A stretch of 64,000 nucleotides of DNA from Pseudomonas sp. GCEP-101 (lineage in GTDB: Bacteria > Pseudomonadota > Gammaproteobacteria > Pseudomonadales > Pseudomonadaceae): NCBI RefSeq assembly GCF_025133575.1, contig NZ_CP104011.1:3418965-3482964 (forward strand), given 5' to 3'. Positions 26,617 to 37,738 of the stretch are shown here, piece after piece; position 1 is the stretch's first letter, and every line of letters begins with the position of its first letter. Both the position numbers and the translations under genes were made by a program. Below the pieces are notes generated by a model that saw only the letters and a list, made by a program, of their open reading frames with translations, was not told the origin of the DNA and ran no database searches.

Positions 26617-27573
26617 TCAGTTGCTGACGCCGGGGTCCGCTGCCAGGCGACCGGCGTCGGTCATCAGGCTGTGGAGGAATTCCTTCTGCAGCTCCGGATC
26701 GTTGCGGGTCAGTTCGATCAGGCTCTGCTCCAGCTCGCTGGCTTCTTCTTCCAGGCCAAGGTCGGACAGGCGCTTTACCCGGTGCACCCAGCGGTGCACG
26801 TCCTCGCCTTCCAGGTCGTCATAGATCAGCGCGTGGGCTTCCTGCAGCTTGCCGCGCAGGGAGCGGCTGACCAGCAGGCTGGCATCGGCGCGGGTGTCGT
26901 CCGACGGGTCCTGGACGCTGAACTGCAGACGGCCGATGCGGCTGACTTCGTCGTCGCTGAACGGGCCTTCCAGCAGGTTCAGGCGCAGCACGCCATGGCG
27001 ATCGGTGAGCAGTTCCTGGGAGCTCTTGCCGGCGGTGACGGTCACCGGGCGCTCCGACCAGGGCAGGCTGGAGTACTCGGTGCGCTTGTCGCGCTGCGTT
27101 TCGTCGATCGAGGCCAGGTTCTGCTCGGCGCGGCCGTTGGACTCGACGTTCATGAACGGGTTCATGCCATCGATGCCATAGCGGATCCAGCCGCGGGTGA
27201 TGCTCTCGGGCAGGTTGCCGAGGGCGAACACGTTGACCACGTTGGCGCCGATGCCGCCGACGAAGGCGACGACGCCCAGGGGCATCTCATACACCTTGCG
27301 CCAGCCCTGGTACGGCGTGTAGCGGTCGTAGCGACGGGTGACCTCGAACTCGGTGACTTCGAAGGTCTTCTGTTCCTGCACGCGAATGCGGCGCTGCGGC
27401 AGTTCCAGGGTGGCCGGCGTGCCTACGTCGATCTGCAGGCTGTGGTCGAGCAGCTTGCGCTCGACGCGCTCTTCATGCTCGCTGCGTTGCGGCAGCTGGT
27501 TGGCGCAGCCGCTCAGCAGGAGGCTGCCGCACAAGGCGGCAGCCGCGAGGCTGGAGGTACTTCCGGTGGACAT
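26617..27573 (-). CDS. Lipoprotein of unknown function
   Basis: This 318-aa protein has a lipoprotein signal: a hydrophobic stretch (LAAAALCGSLLLSGC) with the lipid cysteine at residue 23. The mature part is mostly hydrophilic, with one glycine-rich hydrophobic stretch (LGVVAFVGGIGANVVNVFAL, about residues 99-118) that could be membrane-associated. The C-terminal third is acidic and helical. The last residues are GRLAADPGVSN. I do not recognise a domain. It lies 8 bp downstream of proS on the same strand and may share its transcript. Confidence 0.8.
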   Translation of the reverse strand: MSTGSTSSLAAAALCGSLLLSGCANQLPQRSEHEERVERKLLDHSLQIDVGTPATLELPQRRIRVQEQKTFEVTEFEVTRRYDRYTPYQGWRKVYEMPLGVVAFVGGIGANVVNVFALGNLPESITRGWIRYGIDGMNPFMNVESNGRAEQNLASIDETQRDKRTEYSSLPWSERPVTVTAGKSSQELLTDRHGVLRLNLLEGPFSDDEVSRIGRLQFSVQDPSDDTRADASLLVSRSLRGKLQEAHALIYDDLEGEDVHRWVHRVKRLSDLGLEEEASELEQSLIELTRNDPELQKEFLHSLMTDAGRLAADPGVSN

Positions 27574-27581
27574 CGCTCTGC

Positions 27582-29297
<1,716 letters not shown>

Positions 29298-29399
29298 CTT
29301 TGGCCGTTTTGTCGGTTGCGAAGGGGAATATAGGCTGGGCATTGTACGGTGCAGGTCTTGCTGCGTACAGGGCGCGGCGGGCGGAGACGGAGGAGTGGC

Positions 29400-29816
29400 G
29401 TGAGTCGTTTGAATGCAGCCCAGGTACAGGCGTTCATCCGCGCGGGATTGCCCATGGCGGACGACATGGATTTCCGCATCGATGCACTGGAAGGGCGCAG
29501 CGCCTTCGCGCGGATACCCTTCCATGGAAAGCTGGTACGCCCCGGCGGAACGGTGTCCGGGCCGACCATCATGGCGTTGGCGGATGCGGCAATGTATGCG
29601 GTAATCCTCGCGCAATTGGATAACGTCGAGATGGCCGTGACGTCCAACCTGAATATCAATTTTCTCAGCAAGCCCAAGCCCGAAGACCTGTTGGCGGAGG
29701 CGAAGATATTGAAGCTGGGGCGCCGCCAAGTGGTGTGCGAAGTGGCTGTCTATTCGGTCAGTAATCCGCAGGAGTTGGTGGCCCATGTCACCGGCACCTA
29801 TGTATTGCCGATGTAA
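29400..29816 (+). CDS. Hotdog-fold thioesterase (PaaI/DUF4442-like)
   Basis: This 138-aa protein has the thioesterase core [20 protein letters not shown], in which the aspartate is the likely active-site residue, followed by the long central beta strand [19 protein letters not shown] and a final strand [14 protein letters not shown]. It would hydrolyse an acyl-CoA thioester; substrate unknown. The GTG at 29400 is chosen because GGAGGAG lies just upstream; an in-frame GTG at 29349 is less likely. It is divergent from proS. Confidence 0.82.
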   Translation: MSRLNAAQVQAFIRAGLPMADDMDFRIDALEGRSAFARIPFHGKLVRPGGTVSGPTIMALADAAMYAVILAQLDNVEMAVTSNLNINFLSKPKPEDLLAEAKILKLGRRQVVCEVAVYSVSNPQELVAHVTGTYVLPM

Positions 29817-29850
29817 CGGATACGTTCGAAGTTGTAGGTAAGTTGCAATA

Positions 29851-29878
29851 AAAAAGCCCGGCGCAAGCCGGGCTTTTT
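29851..29878. terminator. Bidirectional terminator between thioesterase gene and oprD
   Basis: A-run, stem AGCCCGGC / GCCGGGCT and T-run lie between two convergent genes, so it can end both transcripts. Confidence 0.85.
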
Positions 29879-29900
29879 GTTACCTGCAGTTCGTTCTGGA

Positions 29901-31223
29901 TTACAGAACGGACAGCGGGTAGTCGATGATCAGGCGGAATTCATCGATGTTGCCTTCAGCCTGGTCGGAGTTGGCGCGGTGCCAAGCCTGACGAGCACGG
30001 AAGGAAAGGTCTTTTGCCGGGCCGCTCTGGATAACGTATTTGGCTTCCAGGTTGGTCTCGCGGTGTTTGCCGTCCGGGCCATAGCCGTAGTTGGCATAGG
30101 GGCTGGTCGGATCGATCTTGTCGCCGTCGATGTCCTTACCGTAGATGTAGCGGCCCATGAAGGTCAGGCCCGGTACGCCGTACTCTTTCATGTTCAGGTC
30201 GTAACGGCCTTGGATGGATTTTTCACCCGGGCCGTTGAAGTCGGAGTACTGAACGGAGTTGGCGAGGAAGATCGAGTCGCCGCCAGCGTTGTTGTCGCCG
30301 ATACCGATGTAGTCGAACGGAGTGTTGCCGTTCACTTTCTGGAAGGCGAGGGTCAGGGTGTGCGCGCTGATGGTGTAAGCGGCGGCCAGCGAGAAGGTGT
30401 TGTTGCTGATGTCGCCAAGCTTGGCGGAACCTTCGTCGCGGGTGTTGTAGTAGTTGAAGTCCAGGCCGAGGGACTGGTTGTCCGCGATCGGCAGGGTGTA
30501 GTTCAGGTTGACGTAGTACTGGTTCCACAGGTCTTCGACCTTGGCGCCGTACAGCGAAGCGGAGAACTGGTCGTTGATGGCGTATTTGCCACCCAGGAAG
30601 TCAGCGCTGTTGGCGGTGACGCCACCGTACTGGGACCAGATTTCACCGTCGCGGTTGGTGGTGTCCTGGCCGGTACCGGAGTAGAAGTGACCGCCTTCCA
30701 GATCCAGGCCGTCGATTTCGCTGCTCATCAGGCTGAAGCCGCTGGCGGTTTGCGGCAGCAGGCGGGTGCCGCCGACGGCGAACACCGGGGCGGTGGGCTG
30801 CATGTCACCGAACTTCAGCTCGGTCTTGGAGATGCGGATCTTGATAGCGCCGCCGGCCTTGCCGAAGTCGTCGGCCTTGTTGCCGTCATCGTGAACCGGC
30901 AGGTTGCCGGTGCCGCCGTAGCCGCTGCCACCGTCGAGTTTCAGACCCAGGTAGCCGAAGGCGTCAACACCGAAACCAACGGTGCCTTGGGTGAAGCCGG
31001 AGTTGTAATTGGCCCAGAAACCTTGGGTCCAGTCACGGGCATCGGTGGCGCCGTCTTTCTTGTTGCGATTGAAGTAGTAGTTGCGAACCAGGAAGTTCAG
31101 GCTGCTGTCTTCGACAAAGCCTTTTGCATCAGCCTGATTGCCTACGAAGGGCTCGGCCATTGCCAGTTGCGTGGTGCCTGCAGATACCGCCAGGGCGATG
31201 GCGCTCCACTTCATCACTTTCAT
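29901..31223 (-). CDS. oprD: OprD-family outer-membrane porin
   Basis: This 440-aa porin resembles P. aeruginosa OprD closely, which I remember as 443 aa with an almost identical signal peptide. The signal peptide is MKVMKWSAIALAVSAG... with cleavage after AMA near residue 26. The mature protein has 18-stranded-barrel signatures: DWTQGFW, GFTQGTVGFGVDAFGYLGLK, GGAIKIRISKTELKFGDMQP, NPFDY-type loop residues near VNGNTPFDYIG and the terminal EFRLIIDYPLSVL. OprD admits basic amino acids, dipeptides and carbapenems; loss in P. aeruginosa gives imipenem resistance. Extracellular loops differ from PAO1. Putative ArgR half-sites lie upstream at 31366-31394. Confidence 0.93.
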   Translation of the reverse strand: MKVMKWSAIALAVSAGTTQLAMAEPFVGNQADAKGFVEDSSLNFLVRNYYFNRNKKDGATDARDWTQGFWANYNSGFTQGTVGFGVDAFGYLGLKLDGGSGYGGTGNLPVHDDGNKADDFGKAGGAIKIRISKTELKFGDMQPTAPVFAVGGTRLLPQTASGFSLMSSEIDGLDLEGGHFYSGTGQDTTNRDGEIWSQYGGVTANSADFLGGKYAINDQFSASLYGAKVEDLWNQYYVNLNYTLPIADNQSLGLDFNYYNTRDEGSAKLGDISNNTFSLAAAYTISAHTLTLAFQKVNGNTPFDYIGIGDNNAGGDSIFLANSVQYSDFNGPGEKSIQGRYDLNMKEYGVPGLTFMGRYIYGKDIDGDKIDPTSPYANYGYGPDGKHRETNLEAKYVIQSGPAKDLSFRARQAWHRANSDQAEGNIDEFRLIIDYPLSVL

Positions 31224-31365
31224 TGTGATTGCTCCTTTGGTTTTGAAATTATCTGCCATCACAGTGCCGCGGTGACGGCTCATTCTTTTTGTCGGCGCTA
31301 ACTTATAGCACGCGTGTTCAGTTGGCGATAGTTGCCCAAATAAACACACAAAAACTTTACGGGAC

Positions 31366-31394
31366 TGTCGCAAAGCTGCATGACACATGTCGCA
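31366..31394 (+). promoter_or_regulatory. Direct repeat matching ArgR half-sites upstream of oprD
   Basis: TGTCGCA occurs at 31366-31372 and again at 31388-31394, 22 bp apart. P. aeruginosa ArgR is known to bind tandem TGTCGC-N8-AA half-sites spaced about 21 bp apart and to activate oprD in the presence of arginine. The AA element is imperfect here (AT and AG). The repeats are about 143 bp from the oprD start codon and lie in a gap of 714 bp. The rest of the gap (to 31937) has no convincing gene. Confidence 0.55.
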
Positions 31395-31404
31395 TTCAAG
31401 CAGT

Positions 31405-31937
31405 TCTCATGTTGCAAAAAGAGATTGCCCCCTGATTGCTTCATTGGTACTTCAGTCCCTGTGGTTCTCTATTCCATTGACCACTTCTTAAGTTCTCCCG
31501 CGTCCGCGACCACTTCTTCGAATAGGGGTGGCCGTCGGTGCGATGTCCTTGGCTCTAGCAACAACCGTGCACAAATGCCCGGATGTGCCTTCACAGTGCC
31601 CGTCTTGCGACGCGATGACGCATTTCACGGCTTCTGTTGGCGATTTGCAACATGGGCGCGCACCGATGTCGTTTTTCAGCATCCCGTATTTGTAGCTGTT
31701 TAATCGATTTTTCGCCGCCGATGGCGGTGATTGCCGTGCAGATTCCCGCACGCGCCTGCTGTCGGGATATGCCAATCCGCGTCATGCGCCATGCTGGTGC
31801 GGGGTCTTGAGCGGCCTGCTCCGCGAGGGGGCGCGGGGTGGGCATGTTCGCCGGCGGGGCTCTCTAGTATTCTTCGCGCCCTTCGGCTCCTTCGGGGAGC
31901 TAGGCTTAAACAAGCTTCGTCGAACAGGAGAGGTCTT
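31405..31937. other. Intergenic stretch with no recognised gene between oprD and HIT gene
   Basis: The region is less GC-rich than its surroundings, with short AT-rich runs, and contains only weak reading frames without known domains or ribosome-binding sites. The HIT gene promoter and upstream oprD control sequences probably lie here. A CTCCTTCGGGGAG hairpin-like block sits near 31889-31901. Confidence 0.4.
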
Positions 31938-32363
31938 ATGTTCGCCCTGGATTCCCGTCTTCAACAGGACACCATCGCGGTGGGTGACTTCCCGCTGAGC
32001 AGCCTGCTGCTGATGAACGACTCGCAGTACCCCTGGTTCATCCTGGTCCCGCGGCGGGAGGAAGTCAGTGAAATCTTCCAGCTGGACGCCGCCGACCAGC
32101 AGCAGTTGTGGCGCGAAGCCACGCAATTGGCCGAGGTGCTCAAGGACACCTTCGATGCCGACAAGATGAACGTGGCCAACCTCGGTAACGTCGTCAGCCA
32201 GTTGCATGTGCACGTGATCGTGCGCAAGCACGGCGATGCCGCCTGGCCGGGCCCGGTATGGGGCAAGCACCCGGCTGTGGCATACACGGGCGAGGAGCTG
32301 GCGCGGGTGCGCGAGAAGCTGCGCATGGCGCTGGGCGATGGTTTTCGCTTCAGCCAGGAGTGA
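31938..32363 (+). CDS. HIT-domain protein (histidine triad)
   Basis: This 141-aa histidine-triad hydrolase belongs to the branch whose motif is QLHVHVIVRKHGD: the first His of HxHxH is Gln, while the central nucleophile His (QLH) and the third His remain. The core is FILVPRREEVSEIFQLD with downstream HVIVRKHGDAAWPGPVWG. It would act on nucleotidyl phosphoramidates or related nucleotide compounds; the physiological substrate is unknown. Its ATG follows AGGAGAGGTCTT, a strong ribosome-binding site. slyX starts immediately after its stop. Confidence 0.85.
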   Translation: MFALDSRLQQDTIAVGDFPLSSLLLMNDSQYPWFILVPRREEVSEIFQLDAADQQQLWREATQLAEVLKDTFDADKMNVANLGNVVSQLHVHVIVRKHGDAAWPGPVWGKHPAVAYTGEELARVREKLRMALGDGFRFSQE

Positions 32364-32573
32364 ATGATGGATCTGGAAAACCGCGTGACCGACCTGGAAA
32401 GCCGATTGGCCTTCCAGGATGATGCGCTGCAGACCCTGAGTGATGTGGTCTACGAGCAGGAGCGGGTGATCGAGCGCCTGCGCCTGCAGATGCAGGCGCT
32501 GCTCAAGCGCCTGGAAGACCTGCAGGGGCAGGTGGGCGTGGCCGATGATGAAGCGCCGCCGCCGCACTATTGA
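32364..32573 (+). CDS. slyX: SlyX family protein
   Basis: This 69-aa short coiled-coil protein ([20 protein letters not shown] through residue ~54) ends in the family C-terminus PPPHY. Function is not established; E. coli SlyX is a small protein found next to slyD. Two adjacent ATGs (32364 and 32367) are possible starts; the first abuts the HIT stop. A terminator follows 10 bp later. Confidence 0.85.
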   Translation: MMDLENRVTDLESRLAFQDDALQTLSDVVYEQERVIERLRLQMQALLKRLEDLQGQVGVADDEAPPPHY

Positions 32574-32583
32574 TGCGCCCATG

Positions 32584-32612
32584 AAAAAGCCCGCCTGATG
32601 GCGGGCTTTTTC
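32584..32612. terminator. Bidirectional terminator after slyX
   Basis: A-run, stem AGCCCGCC / GGCGGGCT and T-run lie between the 3' ends of slyX (+) and the cold-shock fusion gene (-). Confidence 0.85.
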
Positions 32613-32624
32613 ATGGGGTGGTGC

Positions 32625-33221
32625 TTAGCGGCGGTTGGGCAGGGCGGCGATCACATCCTCCGCCTGCAGGCCCTTGTCGCGCTGGACCACCGAGAACTCT
32701 ACGCGCTGGCCTTCGATCAGGATGCGGTGGCCCTCGCCGCGGATAGCGCGGAAGTGGACGAAGATGTCCTCGCCGGAGTCGCGGGAAATGAAGCCGAAGC
32801 CCTTGGATGTGTTGAACCACTTCACGGTGCCGGTTTCGCGGTTCTCCCCGGCGAAGGTTTCGCTCGGCGCACTGCTGCGCCGCGGATTCAGGTTGGCCAG
32901 CCACTGCATGACCACCGCGCCTGCGAGGCTCAGCAGTGGCAGGACGATGGCCGGCTGCTCGCCGATGAAGGGCAGCGGCGCAAGCAGAATCAGCACTTGC
33001 AGCACCACGGCCAGCACCACCAGGGCGGTGGCCAGGCCTTGCAGGGCTGAGGGCTGTTTCACTTGGCCGACCGGCGCGAGCAGCAGGCTGGTCAGGCCGA
33101 GCAGGGCCAGGTAAACGGCGTCGCTTTGTTGCAGGTAGGGAAGGGCATCGCTGCGCAGGCTCGGAACAAGAGACAGCACGAGTGCGGCGACGCCCGTCAC
33201 GAGATGGACGATCTTCAGCAT
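32625..33221 (-). CDS. Membrane protein with C-terminal cold-shock domain
   Basis: This 198-aa fusion has three or four N-terminal hydrophobic segments ([74 protein letters not shown]), then a short linker and a full cold-shock domain from about residue 132. RNP1 is KGFGFISRD and RNP2 is DIFVHFRAI. It would tether an RNA/ssDNA-binding domain to the inner membrane. A similar gene sits at this locus in PAO1, from memory. The ATG at 33221 is chosen over the longer frame because it gives the hydrophobic N-terminus. Confidence 0.78.
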   Translation of the reverse strand: MLKIVHLVTGVAALVLSLVPSLRSDALPYLQQSDAVYLALLGLTSLLLAPVGQVKQPSALQGLATALVVLAVVLQVLILLAPLPFIGEQPAIVLPLLSLAGAVVMQWLANLNPRRSSAPSETFAGENRETGTVKWFNTSKGFGFISRDSGEDIFVHFRAIRGEGHRILIEGQRVEFSVVQRDKGLQAEDVIAALPNRR

Positions 33222-33396
33222 GGCTACGGATTCACCTTGAGCGGTAACGAAAAAAGAAGCAGCCGTCCCTGAGTGCGACGCCGGAAAAGTAAATGAAAGC
33301 GTGCCGGACGGCCTATGCGCGAAACGCACGGCGGTTATTTAACAGCAAACCACTTGCCTTCTCAAATCAACCGCTTAGGCCATTCGTAGGGGGAGC

Positions 33397-33418
33397 AAGC
33401 CCGCCGCGCGGCGGGCTT
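33397..33418. terminator. Hairpin between cold-shock fusion gene and dps
   Basis: AAGCCCGCCGC / GCGGCGGGCTT forms a perfect stem with almost no loop and is followed by TTCCTTATAT. It lies just beyond the dps stop and may end the dps transcript, though the T-run is weak. Confidence 0.5.
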
Positions 33419-33435
33419 CCTTATATAAGGAGGGA

Positions 33436-33906
33436 TCAGTCGGCGAGCAGGCTGCGCAGCATCCATGCGGTCTTCTCGTGAACCTGCATGCGTTGGGTCA
33501 GCAGGTCGGCGGTGGGCTCGTCGGCCACCTTGTCGGCCAGCGGGAAAATACTGCGCGCGGTGCGCACCACTGCCTCCTGGCCCTGCACCAGCAGCCGGAT
33601 CATCTGCTGAGCATCCGGCACGCCTTCCTCTTCCTTGATCGATGACAGGCGCGCATACGCCGCATAGGTGCCCGGCGCCGGGAAGCCCAGGGCGCGGATG
33701 CGCTCGGCGATGCTGTCCACGGCCAGTGCCAGTTCGTTGTACTGCCCTTCGAACATCAGGTGCAGGGTGTTGAACATCGGTCCGGTGACGTTCCAGTGGA
33801 AGTTGTGGGTCTTCAGGTACAGCGTGTAGGTGTCGGCCAGCAGCCGGGACAGGCCTTCGGCGATGGCGGCTCGATCCTGCTCGGCGATTCCGATGTTGAT
33901 TTCCAT
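33436..33906 (-). CDS. dps: Dps-like ferritin (DNA-binding protein from starved cells)
   Basis: This 156-aa four-helix ferritin-like protein has the ferroxidase/DNA-protection signature [20 protein letters not shown] (His and Trp residues near positions 34-40) and [23 protein letters not shown] near 53-75. It would oxidise and store iron as a dodecamer and limit hydroxyl radical damage. The ATG at 33906 is preceded by a minus-strand GAGGAGATCACC, a clear ribosome-binding site. Confidence 0.92.
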   Translation of the reverse strand: MEINIGIAEQDRAAIAEGLSRLLADTYTLYLKTHNFHWNVTGPMFNTLHLMFEGQYNELALAVDSIAERIRALGFPAPGTYAAYARLSSIKEEEGVPDAQQMIRLLVQGQEAVVRTARSIFPLADKVADEPTADLLTQRMQVHEKTAWMLRSLLAD

Positions 33907-34151
33907 GGTGATCTCCTCATCGTGGGCATCGGTGGATTCAAAAGCGTTGCATTCGAGGCTATCACCCGGTCCGATGTGAAGCTCTTGGTCTATATCAAGG
34001 TAATCGATTGGGAATTTCTATTAACAGGCTGTGCAGCCGGCCGCTTCTTCCTTGCCGGAGCCTGGCTGCAACCTGCGGATTTTTCAGGCTATAATCCGCG
34101 TCTTTGCCGCGGGATGCGGGCCCGTGGCAGTGTGATCAGTCAAGGTGTCCC

Positions 34152-34421
34152 ATGCCGATTTACGAGTACCAGTGCCAGTCCTGCGCGCATCAGCTGGAAT
34201 CGCTGCAGAAGATCAGCGATGCGCCGTTGGTCGATTGTCCGGCCTGCAAGGCTCCCGAATTGAAGAAGATGTTGTCGGCACCGGGCTTCCGCCTGGGCGG
34301 CAGCGGTTGGTACGAGACCGACTTCAAGACCGGAGCGAAGAAGAACCTCGCCTCCGGCGATGCCCCTGCGGCCTGTCCGGCCACCGGTTGCGGTGGTGGC
34401 GGCTGCTCCGCCAGCGAATGA
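34152..34421 (+). CDS. FmdB-family zinc-ribbon protein
   Basis: This 89-aa protein starts with [16 protein letters not shown] and continues with [20 protein letters not shown]; the four cysteines form a zinc ribbon typical of FmdB regulators. It ends in a glycine/cysteine-rich tail. Function in pseudomonads is not known; the family was named for a formamidase regulator. It is 43 bp ahead of aspS on the same strand, so they may be cotranscribed, as in other pseudomonads. The ATG at 34152 gives the family start. Confidence 0.88.
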   Translation: MPIYEYQCQSCAHQLESLQKISDAPLVDCPACKAPELKKMLSAPGFRLGGSGWYETDFKTGAKKNLASGDAPAACPATGCGGGGCSASE

Positions 34422-34464
34422 GCGGTTCCCTAGAATTCAAGACTTTCGAGAAGCGAAACACACC

Positions 34465-36243
34465 ATGATGCGCAGCCACTATTGCGGCCAGTTGAACGAG
34501 AGCCTGGACGGCCAGGTAGTCACTCTTTGCGGTTGGGTCCATCGCCGCCGCGACCACGGCGGGGTGATCTTCCTCGACGTGCGTGATCGTGAAGGCCTGG
34601 CCCAGGTGGTGTTCGACCCGGATCGCGTCGAGACCTTCGCCAAGGCGGACCGCGTGCGCAGCGAATACGTGGTGAAGATCACCGGCAAGGTGCGCCTGCG
34701 TCCTGAAGGCGCGCGCAATGCCAACATGGCTTCCGGCGCCATCGAGGTGCTGGGCCACGAGCTGGAAGTGCTGAACCAGGCCGAAACCCCGCCGTTCCCG
34801 CTGGACGAGTACTCCGACGTGGGCGAGGAAACCCGCCTGCGCTACCGCTTCATCGACCTGCGTCGCCCGGAAATGGCCGCCAAGCTGAAGCTGCGCGCGC
34901 GCATCACCAGCAGCATCCGTCGCTACCTGGACGACAACGGCTTCCTGGACGTGGAAACCCCGATCCTCGGTCGACCGACCCCGGAAGGCGCGCGCGACTA
35001 CCTGGTGCCGAGCCGTACCTACCCGGGCCATTTCTTCGCCCTGCCGCAGTCGCCCCAGCTGTTCAAGCAGCTGCTGATGGTCGCCGGCTTCGACCGTTAC
35101 TACCAGATCGCCAAGTGCTTCCGCGACGAAGACCTGCGTGCCGACCGCCAGCCGGAATTCACCCAGATCGACATCGAGACCAGCTTCCTCGAAGAAAGCG
35201 ACATCATCGAGATCACCGAGAAGATGGTTCGCCAGCTGTTCAAGGAAGTGCTGGACGTCGAGTTCGACGAATTCCCGCACATGCCGTTCGAAGAGGCCAT
35301 GCGCCGCTACGGTTCGGACAAGCCTGACCTGCGCATCCCGCTGGAACTGGTCGACGTCGCCGATCAGCTGAAGGACGTCGAGTTCAAGGTCTTCTCCGGC
35401 CCGGCCAACGATCCGAAGGGCCGCGTTGCTGCCCTGCGCGTTCCGGGCGGTGCGAGCATGCCGCGCAAGCAGATCGACGACTACACCAAGTTCGTCGGCA
35501 TCTACGGCGCCAAGGGCCTGGCCTACATCAAGGTCAACGAACGCGCCAAGGGCGTGGAAGGCCTGCAGTCGCCGATCGTCAAGAACATCGCCGAGCCGAA
35601 CCTGAACGTGATCCTAGATCGCGTCGGTGCGGTCGATGGCGACATCGTGTTCTTCGGCGCCGACAAGGCCAAGATCGTCTGCGACGCCCTGGGCGCGCTG
35701 CGTATCAAGGTCGGTCATGACCTCAACCTGCTCACCAAGGAGTGGGCGCCGATGTGGGTCGTGGACTTCCCGATGTTCGAAGAGAACGACGACGGCAGCC
35801 TGACCTCGCTGCACCACCCGTTCACCGCGCCCAAGTGCACCCCGGAAGAGCTGGAGGCCAACCCGGCCGGCAAGCTGTCCCGTGCCTATGACATGGTGCT
35901 CAACGGCACCGAATTGGGCGGCGGCTCCATCCGTATCCACGACAAGGCCATGCAGCAGGCGGTGTTCCGCGTGCTGGGCATCGACGATGCGGAGCAGGAA
36001 GAGAAGTTCGGCTTCCTCCTCGACGCCCTCAAGTACGGTGCACCGCCCCACGGTGGCCTGGCCTTCGGCCTGGACCGCCTGGTGATGCTGATGACCGGCG
36101 CGGCGTCGATCCGCGAAGTCATCGCCTTCCCGAAAACCCAGAGCGCCGGCGACGTCATGACCCAGGCTCCGGGCACCGTGGACGGCAAGGCGCTGCGCGA
36201 GCTGCACATCCGCCTGCGCGAGCAGCAGAAGGCCGCCGAGTAA
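34465..36243 (+). CDS. aspS: Aspartyl-tRNA synthetase (non-discriminating type likely)
   Basis: This 592-aa class IIb synthetase has an N-terminal OB-fold anticodon domain ([21 protein letters not shown]), a motif-rich catalytic core ([41 protein letters not shown]) and a central GAD insertion of about 120 residues in the bacterial type. It ends with the motif 3 region [14 protein letters not shown]. aeruginosa AspRS is known to charge tRNA-Asn as well, with repair by an amidotransferase; the close similarity suggests the same here. Two adjacent ATGs (34465, 34468) are possible starts. Confidence 0.97.
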   Translation: MMRSHYCGQLNESLDGQVVTLCGWVHRRRDHGGVIFLDVRDREGLAQVVFDPDRVETFAKADRVRSEYVVKITGKVRLRPEGARNANMASGAIEVLGHELEVLNQAETPPFPLDEYSDVGEETRLRYRFIDLRRPEMAAKLKLRARITSSIRRYLDDNGFLDVETPILGRPTPEGARDYLVPSRTYPGHFFALPQSPQLFKQLLMVAGFDRYYQIAKCFRDEDLRADRQPEFTQIDIETSFLEESDIIEITEKMVRQLFKEVLDVEFDEFPHMPFEEAMRRYGSDKPDLRIPLELVDVADQLKDVEFKVFSGPANDPKGRVAALRVPGGASMPRKQIDDYTKFVGIYGAKGLAYIKVNERAKGVEGLQSPIVKNIAEPNLNVILDRVGAVDGDIVFFGADKAKIVCDALGALRIKVGHDLNLLTKEWAPMWVVDFPMFEENDDGSLTSLHHPFTAPKCTPEELEANPAGKLSRAYDMVLNGTELGGGSIRIHDKAMQQAVFRVLGIDDAEQEEKFGFLLDALKYGAPPHGGLAFGLDRLVMLMTGAASIREVIAFPKTQSAGDVMTQAPGTVDGKALRELHIRLREQQKAAE

Positions 36244-36317
36244 GTCGATTCAGATTGCAGCGGCGCCGGCCACGCCGGGCGCCGCCTGCGAAGCAAACAA
36301 GCGATACGGAGTGAGTT

Positions 36318-37064
36318 ATGGCTGGTCATTCCAAATGGGCCAACATCAAGCACCGCAAGGAACGTCAGGACGCCAAGAAGGGCAAGATCTTCACCAAGCT
36401 CATTCGTGAGCTGACCGTCGCCGCCAAGCAGGGTGGCGGGGTGCCGGCGGACAACCCCCGTCTGCGCCTGGCCGTGGACAAGGCGCTGACCGCCAACATG
36501 ACCCGCGACACCATCGATCGCGCCATCCAGCGCGGGGTGGGCTCCAGCGAAGCGGACAACATGGCCGAGCTGACCTACGAAGGTTACGCGCCCAGCGGCG
36601 TGGCGATCATCGTCGAAGCCATGACCGACAACCGCAACCGCACCGCGGCCGAAGTGCGCCATGCCTTCAGCAAGTGCGGCGGCAACCTGGGTACCGATGG
36701 TTCGGTGGCCTACCTGTTCGAGCGCAAGGGCCAGATCAGCTACGCGCCGGGCGTGAACGAAGAAGCCCTGATGGATGCCGCGCTGGAAGCCGGCGCCGAC
36801 GACGTGGTGGTCAACGACGATGGTTCCATCGACGTCTTCACCACCTTCGCCGACTTCATCTCGGTCAACGAAGCGCTGACCGAAGCCGGTTTCAAGGGCG
36901 AGGAAGCCGAGATCACCATGATCCCGTCGACCACCGCGACCCTGGACCTGGACACCGCGCAGAAGGTCCTCAAGCTGATCGACATGCTCGAAGACCTGGA
37001 TGACGTGCAGAACGTCTACTCCAATGCGGATATCCCCGACGAGGTGATGGCCCAGCTGGGCTGA
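36318..37064 (+). CDS. pmpR: YebC/PmpR-family transcriptional regulator
   Basis: This 248-aa YebC-family protein starts [20 protein letters not shown] and has [21 protein letters not shown] and the family motif [19 protein letters not shown]. Family members bind DNA; PmpR in P. aeruginosa is reported to repress the quinolone signal regulator pqsR, and YebC proteins have also been linked to translation of polyproline stretches. Here no pqs genes are visible nearby. It sits between aspS and ruvC, as in many gammaproteobacteria, with a strong terminator after it. Confidence 0.93.
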   Translation: MAGHSKWANIKHRKERQDAKKGKIFTKLIRELTVAAKQGGGVPADNPRLRLAVDKALTANMTRDTIDRAIQRGVGSSEADNMAELTYEGYAPSGVAIIVEAMTDNRNRTAAEVRHAFSKCGGNLGTDGSVAYLFERKGQISYAPGVNEEALMDAALEAGADDVVVNDDGSIDVFTTFADFISVNEALTEAGFKGEEAEITMIPSTTATLDLDTAQKVLKLIDMLEDLDDVQNVYSNADIPDEVMAQLG

Positions 37065-37085
37065 TCCCACCGCCGGCGATGTGCG

Positions 37086-37135
37086 AAGCCGGAAGCGGGA
37101 GTGGTCGTCAGCGGCGCCTCCCGCTTCCGGTTTTT
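37086..37135 (+). terminator. Strong terminator between pmpR and ruvC
   Basis: The perfect 13-bp arms CCGGAAGCGGGAG (37089-37101) and CTCCCGCTTCCGG (37118-37130) are separated by a 16-base loop and followed by five Ts. Because ruvC starts 45 bp later, its promoter must lie in the short interval or transcription must read through. Confidence 0.85.
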
Positions 37136-37179
37136 GTTATGTGAAAGGCGCGTTGCAGACTAGGTGTGATCGAACGGAC

Positions 37180-37704
37180 ATGACCCTGATTCTCGGCATC
37201 GACCCAGGCTCACGGATTACCGGCTTCGGCGTGGTGCGCGACACCGGCCGCGGCTGCGAATACGTGGCGTCGGGCTGCATCCGGACCGGCAACGGCGAGC
37301 TGTTCGAGCGCCTGCAGATCGTCTTCCGTGGCGTGCGCGAGGTCATCCAGACCTACCAGCCGACCATGATGGGCATCGAGCAGGTGTTCATGGCGCGCAA
37401 CGCCGATTCGGCGCTGAAGCTGGGCCAGGCGCGCGGCGCCGCCATCGTCGCGGCGGCGGAAGAGGGGTTGCAGATTGCCGAGTACACCGCCAGCCAGGTC
37501 AAGCAGGCCATCGCCGGCACCGGCGGGGCGGACAAGCAGCAGGTGCAGATGATGGTGATGCACCTGCTCAAGCTTACGCAGAAGCCGCAGATCGACGCCT
37601 CCGATGCGTTGGCTATCGCCCTGTGCCACGCGCACACCCGGCAGAGCCTGGTGCCGCACGGCCTGGTTGGCGCCCGTCGTCGTGGCGGTCGCCTGCGCCT
37701 GTGA
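37180..37704 (+). CDS. ruvC: Holliday junction resolvase RuvC
   Basis: This 174-aa endonuclease resolves Holliday junctions by symmetrical cuts. The acidic metal-binding residues are Asp8 in [11 protein letters not shown], Glu in [10 protein letters not shown] and Asp residues in [15 protein letters not shown]; the basic loop [11 protein letters not shown] is also present. The ATG at 37180 gives the family start; the longer upstream frame crosses a terminator and is not used. It is the first gene of ruvC-ruvA-ruvB. Confidence 0.96.
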   Translation: MTLILGIDPGSRITGFGVVRDTGRGCEYVASGCIRTGNGELFERLQIVFRGVREVIQTYQPTMMGIEQVFMARNADSALKLGQARGAAIVAAAEEGLQIAEYTASQVKQAIAGTGGADKQQVQMMVMHLLKLTQKPQIDASDALAIALCHAHTRQSLVPHGLVGARRRGGRLRL

Positions 37705-37738
37705 TATCCGGAAAAACATTGAGCAAGGACAAACACCC

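Noticed and set aside
31380..31703. Possible 107-aa reading frame in the oprD-HIT gap
   Set aside because: It has no ribosome-binding site, odd cysteine- and serine-rich composition and no recognised domain; it overlaps putative oprD control sequence.
33907..34151. OxyR site upstream of dps
   Set aside because: ATAG and CTAT-like pieces are present, but their spacing does not fit the OxyR consensus of four tetranucleotides separated by seven bases.
37136..37179. Sigma-70 promoter for ruvC (TTGTTA, 17 bp, AGACTA)
   Set aside because: The -10 match is poor, and the interval is too short to decide by eye.
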